Source: an uncultured Fidelibacterota bacterium (GTDB lineage Bacteria; Fidelibacterota; Marinisomatia; SCGC-AAA003-L08; D37C17). Taken from it: a DNA stretch of 7,762 nt. The notes under the pieces were generated by a model. The model did not search any database and had not been told where the DNA came from. It saw nothing but the letters and a program-made list of their open reading frames with translations. The translations under genes were made by a program, and so were the position numbers. The stretch is from positions 1 through 7,762 of the forward strand of contig CAJWYZ010000067.1 of NCBI GenBank assembly GCA_913049525.1, given 5' to 3'. Of the stretch, positions 1-6,261 are shown in pieces; the stretch's first letter is position 1; each line of letters opens with the position of its first letter.

Positions 1-390
1 TACTGGATTTCCCCATGGATTATTATGTCTACCCCTGTTGAAAATTCGCCTATGTTCTTGGGAATAATAGTGGCTGTTTTCGCCATGGGCGTATTTTTTC
101 ATTATGCCGCAGATATGCAGAAACATGCCCATCTAAAATTAAACCCAGGTAATCTTATAACCGATGGTCTCATGGCAAGATGCCGTAATACCAATTATTT
201 TGGCGAACTTCTCATTTATCTGTCATTTGCCCTCCTGTCCCGCCATTGGGTTCCCCTGGCAGTTTTGGCAGCGTTTATGGCTGTTATCTGGTTTCCTAAT
301 ATGCGCCGAAAAGATAAATCCTTGTCACGGTATCCTGAATATGCAGAGTATAAAAAGCGCTCATCTTTACTCATACCATTCATTTGGTAG
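1..390 (+). CDS. DUF1295 / steroid 5-alpha-reductase-like integral membrane protein, 3' part
   Basis: The reading frame is already open at base 1 (YWISPWII precedes the first ATG at 25), so this is the C-terminal 129 residues of a longer gene, not a gene starting at 25; the family is usually about 250-300 residues. Visible are hydrophobic segments at about residues 18-38, 69-82 and 86-99, then the family's hallmark RCRNTNYFGE (visible residues 60-69) and a C-terminal motif KDKSLSRYPEYAEYK (104-118). The RN-(P/T)-NYFGE and RYPEYAEYK motifs are shared with the DUF1295, 3-oxo-5-alpha-steroid 4-dehydrogenase and isoprenylcysteine methyltransferase-like membrane proteins, where they belong to the cofactor-binding end. 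The substrate cannot be told from sequence. It ends with TAG 181 bp before the hem operon and is probably a separate unit. The family call is firm; any specific enzymatic role is not. Confidence 0.8.
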   Translation, partial: YWISPWIIMSTPVENSPMFLGIIVAVFAMGVFFHYAADMQKHAHLKLNPGNLITDGLMARCRNTNYFGELLIYLSFALLSRHWVPLAVLAAFMAVIWFPNMRRKDKSLSRYPEYAEYKKRSSLLIPFIW

Positions 391-391
391 A

Positions 392-413
392 GGTGAGATA
401 AGTTAATTTCACC
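392..413 (+). other. Small stem-loop after the upstream gene
   Basis: GGTGAGAT (392-399) can pair with ATTTCACC (406-413), including one G-U pair, around a 6-nt loop AAGTTA. It begins two bases after the stop codon of the upstream membrane-protein gene. No T-run follows directly; the nearest (442-448) is about 28 nt downstream, so it is not a classical intrinsic terminator. It could protect the 3' end of the upstream transcript or be chance. Confidence 0.25.
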
Positions 414-419
414 GGCAAA

Positions 420-436
420 GAGGCTGTTGAGGCTGT
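420..436 (+). repeat. Tandem 8-bp direct repeat GAGGCTGT
   Basis: GAGGCTGT occurs at 420-427 and again at 429-436, separated by one base, giving a 9-bp period. It lies upstream of the hem operon and just before a T-run. Such a short repeat may be a protein-binding half-site pair or coincidence; nothing else supports a regulatory role. Confidence 0.3.
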
Positions 437-571
437 CTTCGTTTTTTTATTACTACTCCTCCGTTTCTGATGAAATCTAATACACTTTCCAGTTAGATAT
501 TGGTAGGTGATATCCTGTTTTACTGCTGTAAATTATCAACTTCGAAATTTAAGCGAAATTAAAAGAAATAT

Positions 572-1393
572 ATGCAGCCATTGATCCAGCCATTTAATGT
601 CTTGTTACCCATGCTGTATGGGATAGCATTAATTTATTACGGATTTTACCTTAGAAATGGAAATGAGCAGTCAGGGAAATGGGCGCCCAATATATTGTTG
701 TCTGCTTTAGTAGTTCACCTCTTGTATTTCATTGCCCGCAGTAATTTCCAATATTTCCCTATCACCAATTCCTTTGATTCTCTTTCTATGGTGGCATTCA
801 GTATCGCCATGATACATCTTATAATTGAAAGAACTTCTGGTGAAGGTAAAACAGGATTCTTTTTCATTTCCATAGCATTTGTTTTTCAGGTATCCGCTTC
901 CATGTTTCATGTGGTTGATATCCATATTCATGAATTGCTTACCAACCCCATCTTCGGAATTCATGTATTTTTTACTCTGGTAGGCATATCAGCTCTGGCA
1001 ATCTCCGCTATTTATGGGCTCATGTACTGGATGCTGGCAAAACAGATAAAAAGCCATAATATGGGCATCATCTACAGGGGTATGCCGCCTCTAGATCAAT
1101 TAGAAGCCATGGGACGTTTATCATCGATTCTAGGTTTGGTGTCACTGGGGCTTGGTCTCATTATGGGGCATTTTTATGCGTACCGTGTTTTAGGCATATT
1201 ATTTCCTCCTGATCTGAAAATAATCATTAATGACGTAGCCTGGATATTCTATCTTTTGGGATGGGCGATTGTGAAAATAAAAAACTACAATGGATTGCGC
1301 TTGAGTAAACTGGCATTCTGGGGCTTTATTGCCTATGCTGGGGCGATTATGGCAGCAAACTTTATATCCACATCTTTTCATCAATTTAATTAA
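572..1393 (+). CDS. hemX: HemX-like cytochrome c assembly (CcsA/CcmC-family) membrane protein
   Basis: This is a 273-residue polytopic membrane protein with about eight hydrophobic segments (roughly residues 9-28, 40-56, 68-86, 94-111, 126-154, 182-207, 219-237 and 247-266). The layout and the pieces FPITNSFDSL (62-71), HVFFTLVGISALAISAIYGLMY (from His131) and a late His200 match the Cytochrom_C_asm family, and position directly before hemA matches the HemX branch of Bacillus-type and other hem operons. The tryptophan-rich WGxxWxWDxxE haem-handling motif of true CcsA/CcmC is degenerate here (PPDLKIIINDVAW, 212-224), as is typical of HemX. In Bacillus subtilis HemX lowers the level of glutamyl-tRNA reductase; a similar role, or haem handling, is inferred here. 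The ATG at 572 is the first start after an in-frame stop at 560-562; upstream sequence is A-rich without a clear Shine-Dalgarno. Its TAA overlaps the hemA ATG by one base (TAATG). Confidence 0.8.
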   Translation: MQPLIQPFNVLLPMLYGIALIYYGFYLRNGNEQSGKWAPNILLSALVVHLLYFIARSNFQYFPITNSFDSLSMVAFSIAMIHLIIERTSGEGKTGFFFISIAFVFQVSASMFHVVDIHIHELLTNPIFGIHVFFTLVGISALAISAIYGLMYWMLAKQIKSHNMGIIYRGMPPLDQLEAMGRLSSILGLVSLGLGLIMGHFYAYRVLGILFPPDLKIIINDVAWIFYLLGWAIVKIKNYNGLRLSKLAFWGFIAYAGAIMAANFISTSFHQFN

Positions 1394-2688
1394 TGTCAGA
1401 ACAACTCATCGTCATTGGATGGAGTCATAAAAATGCTCCCGTTGAATTCAGGGATAAACTGTTTTTATCCAAAGATGAAATTCAAGGGTTGGTTAAAGAA
1501 GCAGTTCAAAAGGATTTCATTCAGGAGGTAACCATATTATCAACCTGTAACCGCACGGAATTTTATTTTGTATCTGCTAATACGAGTCCCTTAATTAGCT
1601 GGGTGAAAGAATGGTATAATGACAATTTAAAGCGGGATATTGATTTTTTACAATGTGAGCCATATACTCATCAGGGAAATGAGACAATAAAGCAATTATT
1701 TCGAGTGGCATCCGGAATGGAAAGTATGATGCTAGGTGAGAACCAAATCTTAAGTCAGGTAAAAACTGCCCATGAACATTTGCTCATGAGTAGTGGCAAG
1801 ACCCCTTCATTAAACCAATTATTCCGGGATGCAGTAAGCTGTGGAAAGGCTGTGCGAACGGATACGGATTTATGCCGTGGAGCAGTATCTATCAGCTTAG
1901 CAGCAGTTGAGCTTGCTAAACGGATTTATTCCAGCTTTCAAAAACAGAAGATTTTATTGGTGGGGGCTGGTGAGTCTGCAGAGCTAACCGCCAAACATTT
2001 TCAGGAAAATGGAGCCACCCAATTTATTATAGTAAACCGAAGCGAGGAGAGGGGCAAGCGGTTGGCAGAAAAATTTTCTGCTGAGTATGCTAAGCTATCG
2101 GAGATTCCCGAACTATTGAAACAGGTTGATATAGTGGTTGCTGCCACCCATTCTAAGGAATATCTGATTACCATTAATCAGGTAAACCAGGCATTGAATG
2201 CTCGTCAATATAAAAATCTGCTCATGATTGATATAAGCACTCCCCGGAATATTGACACAGAAATTCATAAAATTCAGGAGGTATTTCTTTACGATATTGA
2301 TCATCTGGAGGATGTTATTTCTGAAAACCTCATAAAACGTAAAGATGAAATCCCGTCTGCTGAACGGATTATTAAGGAGCATAGCAGAAAATTTATATCC
2401 TGGTTTAAATCTTTAGAGGTTAAGCCTACCATTTCATTGCTCACACAGTATTATGAGAAAATAAGACTGGAGGAACTGCATCGATACGAACATAAGGTGT
2501 CAGAAGATGAAAAAAATGCTATGTCAAAACTGTCTAAGGGTTTGGTGCGGAAATTACTTCATTATCCTATCACCCATCTAAAGGGACTGGCTGATGGGCA
2601 GGAATTAGATCCTCAAACCATTGATACCATTTGGAGATTATACCGTCTGGAAGAAATGAAAGACTCTGAGGTGGAGAAAAGTGAATAA
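1393..2688 (+). CDS. hemA: Glutamyl-tRNA reductase
   Basis: This NADPH-dependent enzyme converts glutamyl-tRNA(Glu) to glutamate-1-semialdehyde, the first committed step of the C5 route to 5-aminolevulinate. The 431 residues match the usual length. The catalytic domain has SHKNAPVEFR (11-20) and the active-site motif STCNRTE (50-56) with nucleophile Cys52, followed by GMESMMLGENQIL (108-120) and CRGAVSIS (161-168). The NADPH Rossmann domain carries GAGESAELTAKH (191-202) and NRSEERG (215-221), then DISTPRNI (280-287). A helical C-terminal dimerisation domain runs from about 340 and includes KGLVRKLLHYPITHLK (382-397). The start is the ATG of the TAATG overlap with hemX; no Shine-Dalgarno is visible, so translation is probably by re-initiation after hemX. 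The 3' end overlaps hemC by 8 nt. Using GluTR rather than an ALA synthase rules out the Shemin route for this operon. Confidence 0.98.
   Translation: MSEQLIVIGWSHKNAPVEFRDKLFLSKDEIQGLVKEAVQKDFIQEVTILSTCNRTEFYFVSANTSPLISWVKEWYNDNLKRDIDFLQCEPYTHQGNETIKQLFRVASGMESMMLGENQILSQVKTAHEHLLMSSGKTPSLNQLFRDAVSCGKAVRTDTDLCRGAVSISLAAVELAKRIYSSFQKQKILLVGAGESAELTAKHFQENGATQFIIVNRSEERGKRLAEKFSAEYAKLSEIPELLKQVDIVVAATHSKEYLITINQVNQALNARQYKNLLMIDISTPRNIDTEIHKIQEVFLYDIDHLEDVISENLIKRKDEIPSAERIIKEHSRKFISWFKSLEVKPTISLLTQYYEKIRLEELHRYEHKVSEDEKNAMSKLSKGLVRKLLHYPITHLKGLADGQELDPQTIDTIWRLYRLEEMKDSEVEKSE
2669..2674 (+). promoter_or_regulatory. Ribosome-binding site of hemC
   Basis: AGGTGG lies inside the 3' end of hemA, six bases before the GTG at 2681. 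It supports that GTG as the hemC start, and is one of the few clear Shine-Dalgarno sequences in the operon. Confidence 0.6.
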
Positions 2689-3592
2689 GCTGATAATAGG
2701 AACCCGTGGAAGCACTCTGGCTTTGAAACAAGCCCATTATGTACAGAATCTACTCCAGTCGTTACATCCGAATATAGGCATAGAGATAAAAACTATCCAA
2801 TCGTTGGGGGATAATCAGCAGGAAACCCCATTGCCTGCAATCGGTTCAAAAGGGCTGTTTACTGCTGAAATTGAAAGTGAATTATTAAGCCAGAAGATAG
2901 ACTTGGCAGTTCATAGCCTTAAAGATCTTCCCTCTGCATTACCGGAAGGGTTGATATATGCAGGTTCTCCTACAAGAGAAGATGCTCGTGATGTATTTAT
3001 CTCCCATAAATGGAGGTCTATAGAAGATGTTCCTACTAAGAGTACCATAGCTTCAGGCAGTACCAGGCGAAAAGCACAATTTCTGGAGCTGCGTTCAGAC
3101 TTGGAATTTGCTGATTTAAGGGGGAATATTGAAACCCGCCTGAATAAATTGAAAACTAAGGGATGGGATGGTGTTATTATGGCAGCAGCGGCATTACACA
3201 GGCTAAATATGTCAGATCACATTACCCGCTATTTGGATCCCCTTCAATTTGTTCCAGCTGTAGGCCAGGGTGCTATTGGACTGGAAATAAAGCAGGGAAG
3301 AGAAGATATAAAAAAGTTAATAGATTCAATTATTGATAATGAAACCACTCAATGCTGCCAGGCTGAAAGGCTGTTTTTAGCCCATCTAGAAGGTGGATGC
3401 TCCACGGCTATTGGATGCTGGGGAAGAATGGAAAACAGACGTTTTTTAATTACGGGATATGCTGCAGCAGTAGATGGTTCTAAAGTATTGCGTAAATCCT
3501 TGAAAGGAATGCCAGCCGACTCCAGCCGATTAGCCAGGCAGTTAGCTGAGGAATTTGAACAAGCAGGCGCCAGGGAGTTATTGGCCGGGTGA
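2681..3592 (+). CDS. hemC: Hydroxymethylbilane synthase (porphobilinogen deaminase)
   Basis: This enzyme joins four porphobilinogens into linear hydroxymethylbilane, using a covalently attached dipyrromethane cofactor. The 303 residues are the normal length. The sequence shows GTRGSTLAL (7-15), HSLKDLP (78-84) with catalytic Asp82, SGSTRRKAQ (126-134) and DLRGN (145-149) with the substrate-carboxylate arginines, VGQGAIG (194-200), and LEGGCSTAIG (236-245) with Cys240 as the cofactor attachment site. All key residues are intact. Translation starts at GTG 2681, giving MNKLIIGTRGS, the expected N-terminus, and overlaps the last 8 nt of hemA. The stop overlaps the hemD start by 4 nt (GTGA). Its substrate must come from a porphobilinogen synthase (hemB) that is not in this window. 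Confidence 0.98.
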   Translation: MNKLIIGTRGSTLALKQAHYVQNLLQSLHPNIGIEIKTIQSLGDNQQETPLPAIGSKGLFTAEIESELLSQKIDLAVHSLKDLPSALPEGLIYAGSPTREDARDVFISHKWRSIEDVPTKSTIASGSTRRKAQFLELRSDLEFADLRGNIETRLNKLKTKGWDGVIMAAAALHRLNMSDHITRYLDPLQFVPAVGQGAIGLEIKQGREDIKKLIDSIIDNETTQCCQAERLFLAHLEGGCSTAIGCWGRMENRRFLITGYAAAVDGSKVLRKSLKGMPADSSRLARQLAEEFEQAGARELLAG

Positions 3593-4329
3593 AACCTGTT
3601 ATTTATCATACTGGGCTTACACCTCCGCCGGAAATTCAATATAATGATTTCGAGATTTTGCATACACCCACAATTACGGTAGAATTTAATCATCATCATA
3701 TTCCCCAGGATATAACTGAATGTTTAAAATCAAATCCGGTAGCAATTATTATGAGTAAGAATGCGGTTTCCGGATTGAAGAAATGGCTGAAGAAATATAA
3801 TTTATCTGTGGATGTCTTTGGAGATACAACCTTCTGGACGGTGGGCGAACAAACCCATCAGAATTTGCTGGATGAATTATATATTGAATCCTGGCATCCA
3901 AAATTAATGACTGGAGAGGGTATCATTCAATCGTTGATTGAGAAAGATCAGACTAGAATTTTACTCATTTCTGCCCATGAACCGCAGCAGAATTTTATTG
4001 ATGGATTACATGCAGCAGGCATTCATTTTTTTCATTTTCCTACTTATACTACCCAAATTTTGAGCGATGCAAAATTAACAGCTGAATTTATAGATGATGA
4101 AAATAATTTTATGGTTTGTACATCGCCTTCAACGGTTGATGGTATTTTGAAAAGTTTATCATTAACCCATCTGGCTGATCTCAAAACAAAATTAACAAGT
4201 ATTGGGCCCACTACCAGCAGTGCCATTTGTGAAAGAGGAGGGTCTGTATATCATGAATCTACTGAGCAGAAAATTGCCACTTTATATTCAGAAATAATTA
4301 CAATGGATTGTAGCCATGAACAGTCGTGA
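3589..4329 (+). CDS. hemD: Uroporphyrinogen-III synthase
   Basis: This enzyme cyclises hydroxymethylbilane with inversion of ring D to give uroporphyrinogen III. The 246 residues are the usual size. HemD is one of the least conserved haem enzymes, and identification rests on weak motifs in the right order plus context: SKNAVSGL (56-63, family FTS.NAV), WTVGEQT (83-89, family AVG..TA), PTYTT (151-155), CTSPSTVDGIL (177-187) and SIGPTTSSAI (204-213). This is the two-lobed arrangement of the HemD fold. The start is GTG at 3589 within the GTGA overlap with hemC; AGGGAG at 3572-3577 is a possible, rather distant ribosome-binding site. The 3' end overlaps hemE by 14 nt. There is no methyltransferase (CobA/CysG) fusion, so the product is fed to haem rather than directly to sirohaem. 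Confidence 0.9.
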   Translation: MKPVIYHTGLTPPPEIQYNDFEILHTPTITVEFNHHHIPQDITECLKSNPVAIIMSKNAVSGLKKWLKKYNLSVDVFGDTTFWTVGEQTHQNLLDELYIESWHPKLMTGEGIIQSLIEKDQTRILLISAHEPQQNFIDGLHAAGIHFFHFPTYTTQILSDAKLTAEFIDDENNFMVCTSPSTVDGILKSLSLTHLADLKTKLTSIGPTTSSAICERGGSVYHESTEQKIATLYSEIITMDCSHEQS

Positions 4330-5377
4330 GCGATTGTTAGCAGCCTGTAAAATGGAAGCATTGAATCGGCCTCCACTGTGGGTCATGCGTCAGGCAGGCC
4401 GCTATCTGCCAGAATACCGTGCTATTAAAGAGCAGCATAGTTTTGTGGAAATGGTGAAAACACCGGAGATTGCAGCTGAAGTTACATTGCAGCCATTAAA
4501 ACGGTTTGATTTGGATGCCGCCATTATTTTCAGTGATATTTTGGTGATTCCTGAAGCATTGGGGTTGCCCTACTTTTTTAGAGATAAGGGTGGAATAGAA
4601 ATGTCAGGGAAAATTGAAACGTCAGAAGATATAGAAAAACTGGATGAGGATGGAATAGTCGAAAAATTAAAATATGTGGGTGATTCATTAAAGCTGACCC
4701 GGGAACAATTAGGCAATGAAAAAGCGCTTATTGGCTTCTGCGGCTCCCCATGGACAGTGGCTACCTACATGATAGAAGGGGGCAGTAGCAGGGACTTTTG
4801 TAGATCAAAATCAATGCTCAGTGAAAAGCCTAAATTATTCCACTTACTATTAGAAAAAATTACCATAGCATCAATTGAATATGTAAAACTTCAAATTGCA
4901 TCAGGGATTGATGTGGTGCAGATTTTTGATAGCTGGGGCGGCGCACTTTCAATTGATGAGTTTTGGGATGGGTCTGCTAAATATATGAACCAAATTGTAA
5001 AAGCAGTGGGAGATAACATTCCCGTCATTATTTTTTCAAAAGGCTCTCATGATAAAATTAATGATCTGAAAAATATTGGGGGAAATGTATATGGTGTGGA
5101 CTCATCAGTTGCTATCTCAAAATTCTGGGATGATTTAGGGGGAGAATTTGCAGTTCAGGGGAATTTGAACCCAGATTTTATGAGCACAACTCCTGAAGAT
5201 GTAAAAGAGGAAACCCTTAATATATTGAATAAATTTGGGGGAAGAAATGGATTAATTTTTAATTTAGGACATGGCATAAAACCAGATGGAAAAATCGAAT
5301 GCATGCAGGCATTGGTAGAAACCATAGTAAATTATAATAAAGATAACCATTTAACAGAGTCTACATTACCGCAATGA
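4316..5377 (+). CDS. hemE: Uroporphyrinogen decarboxylase
   Basis: This cytosolic enzyme removes the four acetate carboxyls of uroporphyrinogen III to give coproporphyrinogen III, without a cofactor. The 353 residues form the typical single (beta/alpha)8 barrel. Visible are PPLWVMRQAGRYLPEYR (19-35), with substrate-binding Arg25 and Arg29; FSDILV (72-77) with Asp74; GFCGSPWTVATYMIEG (140-155) with Tyr151; FDSWGG (204-209); and NLGHGI (316-321) with His319. The segment that usually reads GLDW is GVDSS here (260-264), a small departure from the family norm with the aspartate kept. The ATG at 4316 lies 14 nt inside hemD and gives the normal N-terminus. Only a weak TGGA (4304-4307) precedes it, so coupling to hemD translation is likely. 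The stop overlaps hemF by 4 nt (ATGA). Confidence 0.98.
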   Translation: MNSRERLLAACKMEALNRPPLWVMRQAGRYLPEYRAIKEQHSFVEMVKTPEIAAEVTLQPLKRFDLDAAIIFSDILVIPEALGLPYFFRDKGGIEMSGKIETSEDIEKLDEDGIVEKLKYVGDSLKLTREQLGNEKALIGFCGSPWTVATYMIEGGSSRDFCRSKSMLSEKPKLFHLLLEKITIASIEYVKLQIASGIDVVQIFDSWGGALSIDEFWDGSAKYMNQIVKAVGDNIPVIIFSKGSHDKINDLKNIGGNVYGVDSSVAISKFWDDLGGEFAVQGNLNPDFMSTTPEDVKEETLNILNKFGGRNGLIFNLGHGIKPDGKIECMQALVETIVNYNKDNHLTESTLPQ

Positions 5378-6258
5378 TTTCAAAAAAAATAGTACAGGAA
5401 AAATTTAGGGAAATTCAGGAATCTATTTGCTTTGCATTAAATGCTGAATCCTGCCAGGAATTTAAAGAAGATAAATGGAATTATGAATTGGGAGAAGGGG
5501 GTGGTATCACTCGAGTATTTTCTGGAGATGTTATTGAGAAAGGGGGAGTAAACTTTTCAGCTCTGAGTGGAAAACTCAGTGACAAAATAGCTGCTAAACT
5601 GAAAGGTGGGGATGAGAGAGAATTTTATGCCACCGGAGTTTCATTGGTCATTCATCCTAAAAATCCATTTGTTCCAACCGTTCATATGAATGTCCGTTAT
5701 TTAGAACGGGGTGAAAAGCAATGGTTTGGCGGTGGAATTGATCTCACTCCATATTATCCGGTTAAGACAGATATTATTACTTTTCACAAACAGTTAAAAA
5801 TAGTCTGTGATAATCACAATCCTGAATATTATCCAGAATTCAAAAGGCAATGTGATGATTATTTTTTCATAAAGCATCGCAATGAAGCCCGGGGTGTGGG
5901 GGGAATATTTTTTGATTATTTATCAGATAATTTAGAGAAAACTTTTGAATTTGTACAGGATGTAGGCAATGCTTTCAATAGTCTTTATATTCCTCTATTA
6001 TCCAGCTACAAAGATAAAGTGTATTCTAAGGAGCAAAGAGATTTTCAGCAAATCCGCAGAGGCAGATATGTAGAGTTTAACCTGGTATATGATAGGGGGA
6101 CTTTATTTGGTTTAGAAACGCAGGGGAGAATTGAATCAATACTCATGTCCCTGCCGCCCCAAGTACGATGGAACTATAACCATCAGTTAAAAGCAGGATC
6201 CCCTGAAGCAGAATTATCCAAATTCTTGGTTCCCCAAGATTGGGCGAATATGGAGTAA
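5374..6258 (+). CDS. hemF: Oxygen-dependent coproporphyrinogen-III oxidase
   Basis: This enzyme uses O2 to decarboxylate two propionates of coproporphyrinogen III, giving protoporphyrinogen IX. The 294 residues are close to the E. coli protein (299). Family signatures are GGGITRVF (42-49), KGGVNFSAL (57-65), the HPKNPFVPTVHMNVRY stretch (94-109) with conserved histidines, WFGGGIDLTPYY (117-128), HRNEARGVGGIFFDYL (168-183), and RGRYVEFNLVYDRGTLFGL (229-247) followed by GRIESILMSLPP (251-262). It is not the radical-SAM enzyme HemN: the CxxxCxxC motif is absent. The start is the ATG of an ATGA overlap with hemE, with no visible Shine-Dalgarno. The choice of HemF implies that this step needs oxygen; an anaerobic counterpart may exist elsewhere. 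hemH follows after 3 nt. Confidence 0.98.
   Translation: MISKKIVQEKFREIQESICFALNAESCQEFKEDKWNYELGEGGGITRVFSGDVIEKGGVNFSALSGKLSDKIAAKLKGGDEREFYATGVSLVIHPKNPFVPTVHMNVRYLERGEKQWFGGGIDLTPYYPVKTDIITFHKQLKIVCDNHNPEYYPEFKRQCDDYFFIKHRNEARGVGGIFFDYLSDNLEKTFEFVQDVGNAFNSLYIPLLSSYKDKVYSKEQRDFQQIRRGRYVEFNLVYDRGTLFGLETQGRIESILMSLPPQVRWNYNHQLKAGSPEAELSKFLVPQDWANME
6252..6255 (+). promoter_or_regulatory. Ribosome-binding site of hemH
   Basis: GGAG at the very end of hemF lies six bases before the ATG at 6262 and supports that start. hemH is the only gene after hemX that does not overlap its predecessor, which may explain why it has its own clear site. Confidence 0.5.
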
Positions 6259-6261
6259 GCT

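Larger units (their letters stand above)
391..571 (+). promoter_or_regulatory. Intergenic spacer, probable site of the hem operon promoter
   Basis: This is the only non-coding gap of any size in the window and it precedes a run of eight closely packed genes, so a promoter is expected here by position. I could not find a convincing one. There is no good TTGACA/TATAAT pair at 16-18 bp spacing, and no Bacteroidota-type TAnnTTTG -7 element (TTTG does not occur in the spacer). The spacer holds a small stem-loop just after the upstream stop codon, a tandem 8-bp repeat, a run of seven T at 442-448, and a short inverted TTCG...CGAA pair at 541-544/554-557 close to the hemX start. An eight-codon ATG frame at 470-496 has no ribosome-binding site and looks like chance. 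Confidence 0.35.

Noticed and set aside
164..406. An 80-codon + strand open frame overlapping the upstream membrane-protein gene
   Set aside because: It lies out of frame inside the well-supported DUF1295 coding sequence, has no recognisable domain and no ribosome-binding site.
392..448. Rho-independent terminator formed by the 392-413 stem and the T-run at 442-448
   Set aside because: The stem is AT-rich with a G-U pair and the T-run is about 28 nt away; no GC-rich hairpin directly precedes the T-run.
456..461. CTCCTC in the spacer, which reads GAGGAG on the minus strand and could be a Shine-Dalgarno for a divergent gene
   Set aside because: No ATG, GTG or TTG lies at a suitable distance on the minus strand and no minus-strand gene follows in the upstream region.
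470..496. Eight-codon leader peptide frame upstream of hemX
   Set aside because: It has no ribosome-binding site, no attenuator-like hairpins downstream and no meaningful residue bias; chance is the simplest explanation.
3349..3699. A 116-codon minus-strand open frame across the hemC/hemD junction
   Set aside because: It is antisense to two strongly conserved genes, its protein resembles no family and contains no coherent motif; it is a shadow of hemC codon use.
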